Program-made: the position numbers and the translations under genes | The notes under the pieces: model-generated | Databases searched by the model: none | The model's input: the letters and a program-made list of their open reading frames with translations, nothing else | Told to the model about the DNA's origin: nothing | In this document: positions 1-7,515 of the stretch, piece by piece | How the letters are laid out: every line of letters begins with the position of its first letter | Position numbering within the stretch: position 1 is the stretch's first letter | Assembly: GCA_030425425.1 (NCBI GenBank) | Contig: JAUIAO010000046.1 | Coordinates: 1-50,355 of the forward strand | Reading direction: 5' to 3' | Source of the DNA: Bacteroidia bacterium | GTDB lineage: Bacteria > Bacteroidota > Bacteroidia > Cytophagales > Cyclobacteriaceae | DNA length: 50,355 nt

Positions 1-117
1 ACCCACTGACTACTATCGACATGTCTTTAGAGAAACCGCCCAGTACGAGAGTACGCTGGGTGGTGTGAGAGGACAACAAAGATAGGTTTGATCACCTATC
101 TTTGTTTCCTACTCGAT
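1..117 (+). mobile_element. 3' end of a group II intron (domains V and VI)
   Basis: Seen directly: bases 36-63 fold as a domain V hairpin. The lower stem 36-42/57-63 contains a CGC triad with a G.U pair at 38/61, followed by a two-base bulge at 55-56, an upper stem 43-46/51-54 and a GAGA (GNRA) tetraloop at 47-50. Bases 67-114 fold as domain VI: GAG 67-69 pairs with CTC 112-114, AGGA 70-73 with TCCT 107-110, and a 12-bp stem follows. A single unpaired A at 111 lies seven bases from a 3' end at AT 116-117. A bulged branch-point A at -7 or -8 and a terminal AY are group II hallmarks. A CGC triad is known from class IIC, but the class cannot be fixed from this fragment. The intron-encoded protein and 5' end lie left of the window. 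Confidence 0.8.
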
Positions 118-326
118 TGGATTTCTACGTTATTGTCACCAAATGTTACCTTGTCGCCCTTATGTAATTTTCTGCGTATTCTCATTTCAGGGTTGCCATT
201 GACAAACACTTCTTCATTCAAAATCATTTGTTTGGCTTCTCCTCCTGATGCCACCCAATTGAGAACTTTCATCAGGTCATTGAGTTGAATATATTCGTCA
301 TCAGGTCTGAGTGTGAATGCTTCCAT
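96..326 (-). CDS. S4-domain RNA-binding protein, C-terminus altered by intron
   Basis: A 76-residue protein that is almost entirely one S4 RNA-binding domain, of the small YaaA/YbcJ type. The 'VASGGEAKQMI' helix and the 'VFVNGNPEMRIRRKL' loop are the family signature, so an RNA or ribosome-related role is likely. The start at 326 fits the usual domain start. The last codons lie inside the intron: the 3' intron junction falls at 117/118, within the Gln codon after residues VEI, so the final SSRKQR and the stop are encoded by the complement of domain VI. The native tail, probably only a few residues, is displaced to the far side of the intron. The intron is antisense to this gene and cannot splice out of its mRNA. 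The S4 fold itself appears complete, so the protein may still function. Confidence 0.85.
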   Translation of the reverse strand: MEAFTLRPDDEYIQLNDLMKVLNWVASGGEAKQMILNEEVFVNGNPEMRIRRKLHKGDKVTFGDNNVEIQSSRKQR

Positions 327-527
327 GTGTGATTATTTTCTTTAAATATAAATAGCTTGCTGTAATCGTACGCCCGTCAAACTAATAAGTTGAGGATAAA
401 CCCTGATAATTCATTAGAAATGGAGGTTATTTAATGTTAATGATAGTTTTTCATACTCACATAAAAGCTTTGTCTAAAAGTGACTGCTCAAATTTGGGTT
501 ATTTGATGAATGAGAGTTTCTCAATAT
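327..527. other. Intergenic region, no gene seen
   Basis: About 200 bases between the start of the S4 gene and the stop of the flavoprotein gene, A+T-rich. It should carry the S4 promoter on the minus strand. I see no convincing hairpin or ORF. Confidence 0.4.
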
Positions 528-1730
528 CTATGACGATAGACTCTCGGAAATCAGCCACCCTGCACTCCAACATGCTTGAAAATTAAAACCTCCCGTAAGA
601 CCATCTATATCTATTACCTCACCTGCCAAATACAAGCCGGGGTAGTTTTTACTTTCAAATGATTTAAGGTTGATCTCCGAGAGAGCTACTCCACCGCAAG
701 TAACGAATTCTTCCTTAAATGTACTTTTACCATTTACTTCGTACAGGCCCTGAGAGAGTTCCTCTGACAGTTTATTGATATGTTTTTTGGAGAGTTCTTC
801 ACAAGTTTGATTTTCATAGATGCCAACTATTTCGCATAACCTCTTCCAAAAACGTTTCGGTAAGTTAAAAGGGCAGTAACTATGAATTTTGCGGTTGGGA
901 TGCGTCCTCAATTCAGACAATCCCAACGATATGTCTTCTGTAGAGATCTCTGGAAGAAAATTGATCAGAATCTTGAATTGATAATTTAGTTTCTTCAGGT
1001 CTTGCGCTCCCCATGATGAGAGCTTAAGTACAGCAGGACCACTAAGTCCCCAATGAGTGATTAATAAAGGACCTTCCTCTAAGAGTTTTGATTTGACCAC
1101 TCTGATTTTTACTTTTTCAAAACTCAATCCGGGTAAGTCGGCTATCCTTGCATCTTTTATATTGAATGTAAATAGGGAAGGGACTTGAGGGTTGATTTTG
1201 AGTGAAAGTGGTTTTAACAGTTCTAAACTGGCAGGAGAGGAGCCGGGTGAGTAAATAACTTTATCAGCTGTGTATGTGGTAGCTGTTGTGGTTAATTTCC
1301 AACCATTATCTGATTGATCAAACGATGTGACGGCCTCATTAAGCTTTACAGTAATGCCGAGTTTTTTAGCCTCGGATAGGAAGCAATTAATAATAGATTG
1401 TGAAGAGTTAGAGTAAGGAAAAACGCGAAGATCTTCCTCCGTTTTTGTTGGCACCTGATGATTTGCCAGCCATTGGATCATTTCTGCTGATCCGAATTGC
1501 TTGAAAGCATCGAATAGTTTTTTCCCTCCACGAGGATAGAATTTAACAAGTTCAGCAGGGTTGCTCCGACCATTAGTGACATTGCATCTGCCTCCACCTG
1601 AGATTTTCACTTTAGATAACAGCTTTCCAGATTTCTCCAGTATTGTGATCTGGGCGTGAGGGTTTTTTGTAGCAATATTGATTGCAGCAAAAAAACCTGC
1701 TGCACCTCCTCCTACAACGATGATTTTCAC
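528..1730 (-). CDS. BaiN/HI0933-family FAD-dependent oxidoreductase
   Basis: A 400-residue flavoprotein of the HI0933/BaiN family (often annotated aminoacetone oxidase or NAD(P)/FAD-dependent oxidoreductase). The N-terminus has the dinucleotide-binding GGGAAG loop at residues 7-12. The family signature 'KVKISGGGRCNVTN' follows near residues 40-53, and the C-terminal FAD motif 'GLYLAGEVIDIDGLTGGFN' is near residue 370. Length matches the family. The true substrate of most members is unknown; the BaiN bile-acid role applies only to gut clostridia and should not be transferred. It overlaps the thiamine-binding gene upstream by four bases, so the two are probably co-transcribed, though no functional link is evident. 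Confidence 0.9.
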   Translation of the reverse strand: MKIIVVGGGAAGFFAAINIATKNPHAQITILEKSGKLLSKVKISGGGRCNVTNGRSNPAELVKFYPRGGKKLFDAFKQFGSAEMIQWLANHQVPTKTEEDLRVFPYSNSSQSIINCFLSEAKKLGITVKLNEAVTSFDQSDNGWKLTTTATTYTADKVIYSPGSSPASLELLKPLSLKINPQVPSLFTFNIKDARIADLPGLSFEKVKIRVVKSKLLEEGPLLITHWGLSGPAVLKLSSWGAQDLKKLNYQFKILINFLPEISTEDISLGLSELRTHPNRKIHSYCPFNLPKRFWKRLCEIVGIYENQTCEELSKKHINKLSEELSQGLYEVNGKSTFKEEFVTCGGVALSEINLKSFESKNYPGLYLAGEVIDIDGLTGGFNFQACWSAGWLISESLSS

Positions 1731-2020
1731 CGGTCTAGTTTTTTTTCTTCGAAAGTCACATCAGCACCCTTACGATAGTGAATTCTAAAATAAACGAGAC
1801 ATTCATCTGCTCCAGCTTTTAAAACGGCTTCTTGTGCTTGCTTAGCTACTTGCATTACCTCATCATATTTGCCTACCATTACAGTTTCGAAAGGTGTGAT
1901 TCGGTAAGGTAAGCCTGAATTCTGAATGATTGCTATAGCCTCATCCACCAGTGCGTAGGTGTCAAGGGATTTGCTTTTTGGAACGATCTGTATTCCAAGA
2001 GTGATTAAATGATCTGTCAT
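1727..2020 (-). CDS. MTH1187-family thiamine-binding protein
   Basis: A 97-residue single-domain protein of the MTH1187/YkoF-like family (Pfam thiamine_BP), a ferredoxin-like fold that forms tetramers and in some members binds thiamine or HMP. Seen in the sequence: an opening strand 'LGIQIVPKS', the central 'TPFETVMVGKYDEVM' segment and a second strand-helix unit ending near 'YRKGADVTFEEK'. Length is typical. Its stop overlaps the start of the flavoprotein gene and its start abuts the pth stop at 2020, so pth, this gene and the flavoprotein gene form a tight minus-strand operon. The ligand is inferred from family only. Confidence 0.85.
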   Translation of the reverse strand: MTDHLITLGIQIVPKSKSLDTYALVDEAIAIIQNSGLPYRITPFETVMVGKYDEVMQVAKQAQEAVLKAGADECLVYFRIHYRKGADVTFEEKKLDR

Positions 2021-2577
2021 CAGTTATATTGATTCATGGTTCTTGGCAAACCAATTGTACAAAAAGATAAAATTGCTTCAATCGCGCGATCCATGTTAAG
2101 AACCAGTTCGTCCATTTCCTGTTTTGAGAATGGACTCAGTACATAATCAACCTGCCGACCTTTGGAGAAGTCATCTCCAACACCAAACTTGAGGCGGACA
2201 TAGTTCTGTCCTCCTGTCATTTGTTCAATGTTCTTCAGTCCATTGTGTCCTCCGGCAGAGCCTTTTCCTTTTAGCCGGATCTTGCCAAAAGGCAAGGCGA
2301 TATCATCCGTAACAACCAACAGGTTGTCTTTTGGAACCTTCAGCTCATTCATCCAGTAATTGACAGCTTTACCACTTAGGTTCATGTACGTGGTGGGCTT
2401 GATGAGGTGAATGATCCTGCCTTTATATTTCAATGTGGCATAAAACGCGTGTCTTCCATGCTCAAAAGTCAGATTTTTCTCATCGGCTAGTCTGTCCAAA
2501 ACCAAAAATCCAATGTTATGCCTTGTGAGCTCATATTCTGCTCCGATGTTTCCCAGTCCTGCAATCAGGTATTTCAT
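2020..2577 (-). CDS. pth: Peptidyl-tRNA hydrolase
   Basis: A 185-residue cytoplasmic esterase that frees tRNA from peptidyl-tRNA dropped off the ribosome. The sequence shows the Pth pattern: 'GLGNIGAEYELTRHNIGF' with catalytic His20, the 'KPTTYMNLSG' motif near residue 60, the 'VVTDDIALP' segment with the conserved Asp near 90, and 'SAGGHNGLKNI' near residue 108. Length is that of the family. It lies downstream of rplY and prs, a common translation-related neighbourhood in Bacteroidota, but a strong hairpin at 2671-2703 separates it from rplY, so it probably has its own promoter at the head of the pth/thiamine-binding/flavoprotein operon. Confidence 0.97.
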   Translation of the reverse strand: MKYLIAGLGNIGAEYELTRHNIGFLVLDRLADEKNLTFEHGRHAFYATLKYKGRIIHLIKPTTYMNLSGKAVNYWMNELKVPKDNLLVVTDDIALPFGKIRLKGKGSAGGHNGLKNIEQMTGGQNYVRLKFGVGDDFSKGRQVDYVLSPFSKQEMDELVLNMDRAIEAILSFCTIGLPRTMNQYN

Positions 2578-2670
2578 GATGATTTGATTCTTTCAGTAAG
2601 GATGTGAATGATGTTTGAGAGCCTAATCAGGTTGATTTTAAAAAGGTAGTTATTGATTTGATAAAACAAA

Positions 2671-2703
2671 AAATCCTACTCTTTATTTCAAAGAGCAGGA
2701 TTT
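2671..2703 (-). terminator. Rho-independent terminator after rplY
   Basis: Bases 2671-2684 and 2690-2703 pair over 14 positions (one G.U) around a 5-base loop. On the minus strand the stem is followed by a T-rich run. It lies 24 bases past the rplY stop and closes the prs-rplY unit. Confidence 0.75.
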
Positions 2704-2727
2704 CAATATTCAATTCAGGAAATGCGA

Positions 2728-3333
2728 TTATTCTTCGCCTCCTTCTTCTCCTTCTTCTCCTTCTTCCTCGTCAGTAGCCTTACCTCTTAGTGCTCTTGGG
2801 ATTTCGATACCCATGATCGTTACTAGTGGGCTATTCAGAATTTCGTAATTTTCAGCAGTTAGCTCGCCGACTTTTACAGACTTACCAAGTCCTAGTTTAG
2901 AAACATCTACCTCGATGTATTCTGGCATATCCTTTGGCAAAGCTTTCACAGTAATAAATCTCAATTTCTTGATCAACTTACCACCTTGCTGAATACCTGG
3001 AGGTACACCAATAGGTTGTACCGGAATATCCATTTTAATATGCTTTCCTTTGAATAGCTGAAGAAAATCAACGTGAATGATTGCCTCACTAACCGGATGG
3101 AACTGAATGTCCTGAAGGATCGCATCATACTCTGTTCCTTCAATGTTTATTTTCGCGAAATGCGCTTTGTCAGTATAAACAAGTTCACGGAACAAAATCG
3201 CTGGTGCGTAAAAATGTACCTGTTCTTCACCTCCGTAAAGTACTCCCGGTATCATTCCTTCTTCTCTCAGTCTTTTTGATTCGGACTTGCCAAGATTCGC
3301 TCTTTTATACCCTACAATCTCAACAGTTTTCAT
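2728..3333 (-). CDS. rplY: 50S ribosomal protein L25 (Ctc/TL5 long form)
   Basis: A 201-residue long-form L25, which binds 5S rRNA in the large subunit. The N-terminal L25 domain (residues 1-95) opens with 'KTVEIVGYKRANLGKSESK', and the TL5-type beta domain (about 100-185) includes 'KALPKDMPEYIEVDV'. The C-terminus is a run of Glu/Gly, an acidic tail common in Bacteroidota L25. The start at 3333 was chosen over an upstream in-frame ATG at 3426 because L25 homology begins here and the extra 31 residues would run back over the end of prs. It lies 19 bases after prs on the same strand, so both are likely transcribed together. Confidence 0.95.
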   Translation of the reverse strand: MKTVEIVGYKRANLGKSESKRLREEGMIPGVLYGGEEQVHFYAPAILFRELVYTDKAHFAKINIEGTEYDAILQDIQFHPVSEAIIHVDFLQLFKGKHIKMDIPVQPIGVPPGIQQGGKLIKKLRFITVKALPKDMPEYIEVDVSKLGLGKSVKVGELTAENYEILNSPLVTIMGIEIPRALRGKATDEEEGEEGEEGGEE

Positions 3334-3352
3334 AATATAAAAATTTAATTGT

Positions 3353-4285
3353 TTACTTAATAAATAACGTACTAATAGATCCGTGTGAGTGAATGTTTCG
3401 AATCCCGGCAGCAAATAAATCTGCAACTGTCAGTACGGTAATTTTTTCACTTTTTTGTTTCAATGGAAGTGTGTCAGTCACTATGAGTTCTTCCAATTCT
3501 GAATTTTCCAGGTTTTCATAAGCTTTTCCAGAGAGAATCGCGTGTGTACACAATGCCCTCACAGATTTAGCCCCTTTTGTCTTTAATAGGTTTGCAGCTT
3601 TGCTTATCGTTCCGGCCGTATCGATCAAGTCATCAACAAGGATCACGTCTTTGCCCGTCACATCACCGATAACCTGCATAGAAGCTACTTCATTGGCTCT
3701 TTTCCTGTGCTTGTCACATACTACCATTTCAGCCTCGAAAAACTTTGCAAAAGCACGTGTTCTTGCTGTGCCTCCAACGTCAGGAGAGGCAAAAATCAGG
3801 TTACCCAATTCCAGACTCTTGATATAAGGTACAAAAATGGCTGTCCCGTTCAAGTGATCTACCGGGATATCAAAAAAGCCTTGAATCTGACCTGCATGTA
3901 GATCCATAGTCATGATTCTGTTCGCACCAGCTGCCATCAAAAGGTTAGCGACCAGTTTTGCGGCTATTGCTACTCTTGGCTGATCTTTTCTGTCCTGGCG
4001 TGCATATCCGAAATAAGGTACTACTACGGTCACATATTTTGCACTTGCCCTTCTCGCAGCATCAATCATCAACAATAGCTCCATGATGTTGTCAGTAGGA
4101 GGGTTGGTAGATTGTATGATGAAAAGGTCGCTACCTCTTACAGACTCATTGTACCCAAAATGGAGTTCCCCATCACTGAATTTTTGGGAAGTACATTTAC
4201 CCAAAGGCTGACCATAAGCATCTGCAATCTTATTAGCTAGATCGATGGAACCTTTGCCGCTGTAAATGTTTACTGTAGAGGACAT
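3353..4285 (-). CDS. prs: Ribose-phosphate pyrophosphokinase (PRPP synthetase)
   Basis: A 310-residue enzyme making PRPP from ribose 5-phosphate and ATP, feeding purine, pyrimidine, His, Trp and NAD synthesis. Seen: the 'SDGELHFGYNESVRG' segment near residue 37, the flexible loop region 'YFGYARQDRKDQPR' near 95, the metal-binding 'MDLHAGQIQGFF' near 128, and the ribose-phosphate loop 'VILVDDLIDTAGT' near residue 215. This is a class I bacterial enzyme of usual length. It is followed by rplY and preceded by tRNA-Gln on the same strand; a hairpin between tRNA and prs suggests separate transcripts or processing. Confidence 0.97.
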   Translation of the reverse strand: MSSTVNIYSGKGSIDLANKIADAYGQPLGKCTSQKFSDGELHFGYNESVRGSDLFIIQSTNPPTDNIMELLLMIDAARRASAKYVTVVVPYFGYARQDRKDQPRVAIAAKLVANLLMAAGANRIMTMDLHAGQIQGFFDIPVDHLNGTAIFVPYIKSLELGNLIFASPDVGGTARTRAFAKFFEAEMVVCDKHRKRANEVASMQVIGDVTGKDVILVDDLIDTAGTISKAANLLKTKGAKSVRALCTHAILSGKAYENLENSELEELIVTDTLPLKQKSEKITVLTVADLFAAGIRNIHSHGSISTLFIK

Positions 4286-4307
4286 GAAGTTGTGGCTTTA
4301 AATAATT

Positions 4308-4340
4308 AATCCCGGATTCCGATTATTTCGGGCCGGGATT
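4308..4340 (-). terminator. Hairpin between tRNA-Gln and prs
   Basis: Perfect 8-bp arms AATCCCGG (4308-4315) and CCGGGATT (4333-4340), with a smaller hairpin possible inside the loop. On the minus strand it lies just past the tRNA 3' end and is followed by an A/T-rich stretch. It may be a terminator or a tRNA-processing landmark. Confidence 0.5.
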
Positions 4341-4345
4341 TATTG

Positions 4346-4418
4346 TTGGCCTACTAGGGCTCGAACCTAGACTCTTCTGAACCAAAATCAGACGTGTTGC
4401 CAGTTACACCATAGGCCA
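4346..4418 (-). tRNA. tRNA-Gln (anticodon TTG)
   Basis: Minus-strand cloverleaf of 73 bases. The acceptor arms TGGCCTA and TAGGCCA are fully complementary with discriminator A. The anticodon stem TCTGA/TCAGA encloses loop TTTTGGT, giving anticodon TTG (Gln). The T arm is CTAGG-TTCGAGC-CCTAG. The CCA end is not encoded. Confidence 0.96.
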
Positions 4419-4586
4419 TTGTTTTCTGTTTGGATATGTCATCCTGAAAACGGAATGCAAAACTAGGAATATTTCAGTTAAATAGACAAGAAGGGGACTG
4501 AAAAATCTTAGAAAAAAATCATCAGGATACGTCTGTATTTTTTCATGGTGCAAATTAAAGAGTTAAGTTGTAATTTTATTAACAAC

Positions 4587-6368
4587 ATGAATTACTCCGA
4601 ACAACAACTTTCAATAATCAATAGTGAAGGTGATTTGGTAGTGAATGCCATAGCAGGGTCTGGAAAAACTTCCACGTTATTGGGTTTTGCAGAAAAGCGA
4701 AGCAAAGAACGCATGCTTTATCTAGCTTTCAATAAGTCAGTTAAAGATGAGGCAATTACCATGTTTGATCACAAGGGACTTTCTAAGGTTCAAGTAGAAA
4801 CTGCTCATTCACTGGCTTTTAAAAACCAGAGAGGACATCTACTCAAAATAAATAAGGGAAATTATCAAGCGTATGATGTTAAGCAGATACTAGGGTTGAA
4901 ACTCAAGGATGCTGTGGAGGATATGAGATATGGCCGGCACGTCATTCAGCTGGTCAATGCATTTTGTAATAGTGCCGTCACAACGGTATCCGAAATGGAT
5001 TATTTATCTCTACAAAGTGGTGAGGATAAAAATTTCGTAGCAAATCATATGGATCAGTTAACTACTGATGCCAGGCGTTTTTTAGGAAAAATGAAGAATG
5101 GTGAAATAGAGATAACCCACGATTTCTATTTGAAAATGTATCAGCTTTCGAACCCTGATCTCTCTGGATATGATTACATTCTTTTCGATGAAGGTCAGGA
5201 TGCTTCACCAGTAATGTTGGATGTCTTTATGAAGCAGAATGCCACCAAGGTGATCGTGGGAGATGAGCACCAGCAAATTTACGGCTGGAGACATGCCGTC
5301 AATGCATTGAAAAGCTCAGAATACAAGCGGTTATTTCTGAACACGAGTTATAGGTTTGATGACCATATTGGTAAGTTGGCTAAATCTATATTGGGTACAA
5401 AACAGATGCTTGAAGATCTGAGTATTCCTAATATTAGAGGTGCCGGACTGACTTCTGATATTTCTTCCAAAGCTACATTGGGGAGAACTAATAGTGCCAT
5501 ATTAGTAGATGCTATTGAAAATCTCGTAGATTATGAATTGATTGATAAAGTCTATTTTGAAGGAAATTTCAATACCTATACCTATGCAGATGAAAGCGGT
5601 TCGGTTTACGACGTGCTCAATCTGTACCTTGGCAATTGGTCGTATATCAAAAATCCAATGATCAAGGGGTTTCAGGATTTTGTACAATTGGAAGAGTATG
5701 TAGAGAAAACCAATGATGCATCATTATCTGGTATTATCAATATAGTGAAGCAATACAAAAGGGATTTGCCAAGTATCATCAAAACCATCAAAGAGAAACA
5801 CGTAGAACACGATCAGAAAAATGAAGCAGATATGATTTACTCTACTGTTCATAAAGCGAAAGGAATGGAGTACGGGGAAGTTACCCTGTTGGAAGATTTC
5901 TTAGGTGAGCAGAAGCTGAAGGAATTGATTTCACGAAATGAAATTGAATTAGATATGGATAGGGTATTGGAAGATATAAATATCCTATATGTAGCTGTGA
6001 CCCGTGCTAAAAACAAGTTGATAATTCCTGAGTCATTAGTACCGGCTGAATACAATCATGATCATAAATGTAATTCTATAGAAATTATTCCATCTGAGCG
6101 GAATGATTTTGAATTTGAAGATAATGAGTTCTATGACTTCTCCCTTGATTCTTTCGAAGCAGAAATAACTGAATTGGAGAAGAGCTATTCTGTAAGCGAA
6201 GTGCGCAAGAAGCATCAGCATGCCTACAAAGGCTGGACAGATGAAGATGATCAAGCTTTGAAAAAACTATTTGCTGAAGGTAAAAAGGTGAAGGAACTGG
6301 CTGAGCATTTTGGCCGAACAAGGGGAGCCATAAGGTCTAGACTTAAGAAATTGGAAGTTTATTATTAA
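4587..6368 (+). CDS. UvrD/FBH1-like SF1 helicase with C-terminal SANT/HTH-like domain
   Basis: A 593-residue superfamily 1 DNA helicase. With the start at 4587, Walker A 'AIAGSGKT' is at residues 21-28. The DExx-box reads DEGQD near 195, and motif III 'VGDEHQQIYGWR' follows. Motif V 'HKAKGMEYGEV' and motif VI 'LYVAVTRAK' are in the last third. The domain order resembles short UvrD-like helicases related to FBH1, without a nuclease domain. The last 45 residues, from WTDEDDQALKKLF to RSRLKKLE, look like a Myb/SANT-type helix-turn-helix as found in 'GRTRGAIRSRL' tails, suggesting duplex DNA binding. An upstream ATG at 4545 would add 14 residues without homology. It is monocistronic by spacing; a role in DNA repair or recombination is inferred. 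Confidence 0.85.
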   Translation: MNYSEQQLSIINSEGDLVVNAIAGSGKTSTLLGFAEKRSKERMLYLAFNKSVKDEAITMFDHKGLSKVQVETAHSLAFKNQRGHLLKINKGNYQAYDVKQILGLKLKDAVEDMRYGRHVIQLVNAFCNSAVTTVSEMDYLSLQSGEDKNFVANHMDQLTTDARRFLGKMKNGEIEITHDFYLKMYQLSNPDLSGYDYILFDEGQDASPVMLDVFMKQNATKVIVGDEHQQIYGWRHAVNALKSSEYKRLFLNTSYRFDDHIGKLAKSILGTKQMLEDLSIPNIRGAGLTSDISSKATLGRTNSAILVDAIENLVDYELIDKVYFEGNFNTYTYADESGSVYDVLNLYLGNWSYIKNPMIKGFQDFVQLEEYVEKTNDASLSGIINIVKQYKRDLPSIIKTIKEKHVEHDQKNEADMIYSTVHKAKGMEYGEVTLLEDFLGEQKLKELISRNEIELDMDRVLEDINILYVAVTRAKNKLIIPESLVPAEYNHDHKCNSIEIIPSERNDFEFEDNEFYDFSLDSFEAEITELEKSYSVSEVRKKHQHAYKGWTDEDDQALKKLFAEGKKVKELAEHFGRTRGAIRSRLKKLEVYY

Positions 6369-6520
6369 CCCGTCGGTAATTAACCCAGTAAATTCATTGA
6401 AAATGCTCTAACAATATCTTCCATTCTAATAAATGAAGAAGGGATAGAAATTGTAAATCAAGTGATAGTGTGGTGAATTATCGGGGTAAAACCAAACATT
6501 AGTTGGCTGTATGCCACTGG

Positions 6521-6577
6521 TTATTAGCAGGTTGAGACTGTGGGTTCTCCCAATCAAACTCAACCAGTTGATAATAA
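6521..6577. repeat. Imperfect inverted repeat in the traB leader
   Basis: GGTTGAG (6530-6536) pairs with CTCAACC (6559-6565). Outside it, after a 3-base bulge, TTATTAGCA (6521-6529) pairs with TGATAATAA (6569-6577) at 8 of 9 positions. It ends about 20 bases before the ATG at 6599. Function is unknown: a leader-RNA hairpin or an operator. Confidence 0.4.
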
Positions 6578-6598
6578 TGGAATTTAAATCAAGATAAT

Positions 6599-7450
6599 AT
6601 GCAACGAAAAGTCATTTTATGTGCAATCATGATCATTTTAATGAACCTTTCTGAGGCTCAGCTACTCTATCAGGTGAGTGGAAATGGTCTGGATAAGTCC
6701 TCATATATCTTTGGGACTATTCACTTTGTGTGTGATGAAGATCAGCTGGACGAAATAGCAGCTGCCGCACTCAAGAATTCTAAAAAAGTATTTCTGGAGC
6801 TGGATATGGATGATCCTTCACTGTCTTCAAAGATGCAAAAGTTAATGCTCGATCTATCTGCAAAAGAAGATTATGCTGAATTGGATGAGCTTGATTATCA
6901 GCGTCTGAATCAATTTCTTCTTGACAATTATGGTACAGGGTTGGACCAAATGAGTGCCATGAAGCCATTTGCATTGATGAGCATGGTCATGCTCAAGAGT
7001 ATTGAATGTGAGCAGTTTACTTCTGTAGAAGAGCTGGTGATGAAAGAGGCAAAGCGAAATCATTTAGGAATATATGGTTTGGAAACCATCGAATTTCAGA
7101 TGGGTTTGTTCGATGATATTCCTTTTGAAGATCAGATGGATTGGATATGGGAGACACTAGATTCGGATTTTCAATATGAATATGGTAGAATGTTGGACGC
7201 TTACAATGATGGCGACCTAGAAGAGCTCTATGATTTGATTTTGGATAGTCCTGGTTTTGCCAATTATATAGATAAGCTACTAAATGATCGCAACCTCAAC
7301 TGGATGCCGATTATTCAAAAGGAGATGTCTAAACAACCGACATTTTTTGCCGTAGGAGCGGGACATTTGGCTGGAAATATGGGTGTCTTGGAACTTCTTC
7401 GTGAAGAAGGTTATCAGGTGCAGCCGGTGGTGGGAGGCAAGTATAGGTAA
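6599..7450 (+). CDS. TraB/GumN family protein, exported
   Basis: A 283-residue protein of the TraB/GumN (PrgY-like) family. A signal peptide covers about residues 1-20, then mature protein begins near 'QLLYQVSG'. The family landmark GTIH is at residues 39-42, a conserved Glu-rich 'VFLELDMDD' follows near 64, and the C-terminal 'FAVGAGHLAGNMGVLELL' carries the second conserved GH motif. These motifs are thought to form a metallopeptidase-like site (Tiki/TraB superfamily), but the activity of bacterial members is mostly undetermined. Here it should be periplasmic. It stands alone, convergent with purL. Confidence 0.88.
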   Translation: MQRKVILCAIMIILMNLSEAQLLYQVSGNGLDKSSYIFGTIHFVCDEDQLDEIAAAALKNSKKVFLELDMDDPSLSSKMQKLMLDLSAKEDYAELDELDYQRLNQFLLDNYGTGLDQMSAMKPFALMSMVMLKSIECEQFTSVEELVMKEAKRNHLGIYGLETIEFQMGLFDDIPFEDQMDWIWETLDSDFQYEYGRMLDAYNDGDLEELYDLILDSPGFANYIDKLLNDRNLNWMPIIQKEMSKQPTFFAVGAGHLAGNMGVLELLREEGYQVQPVVGGKYR

Positions 7451-7485
7451 TCGGTCAACCTAATTTCTACTGCTAACCGATTACC
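7446..7485. terminator. Inverted repeat between convergent traB-like gene and purL
   Basis: Perfect 10-bp arms GGTAATCGGT (7446-7455) and ACCGATTACC (7476-7485). The left arm includes the traB stop codon. It sits between convergent genes, where a bidirectional terminator is expected, but neither side has a strong T run. Confidence 0.4.
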
Positions 7486-7515
7486 GATAAATACCTTTTC
7501 ATAAATGATCGTCTT

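Noticed and set aside
3334-3426. Longer N-terminus for ribosomal protein L25
   Set aside because: The extra residues are antisense-like hydrophobic sequence over the prs 3' end and L25 homology begins at 3333.
4346-4544. tRNA-Gln as an integration site for a mobile element carrying the helicase gene
   Set aside because: The helicase is on the 5' side of the tRNA, and no integrase, direct repeat of the tRNA 3' end or composition break is seen.
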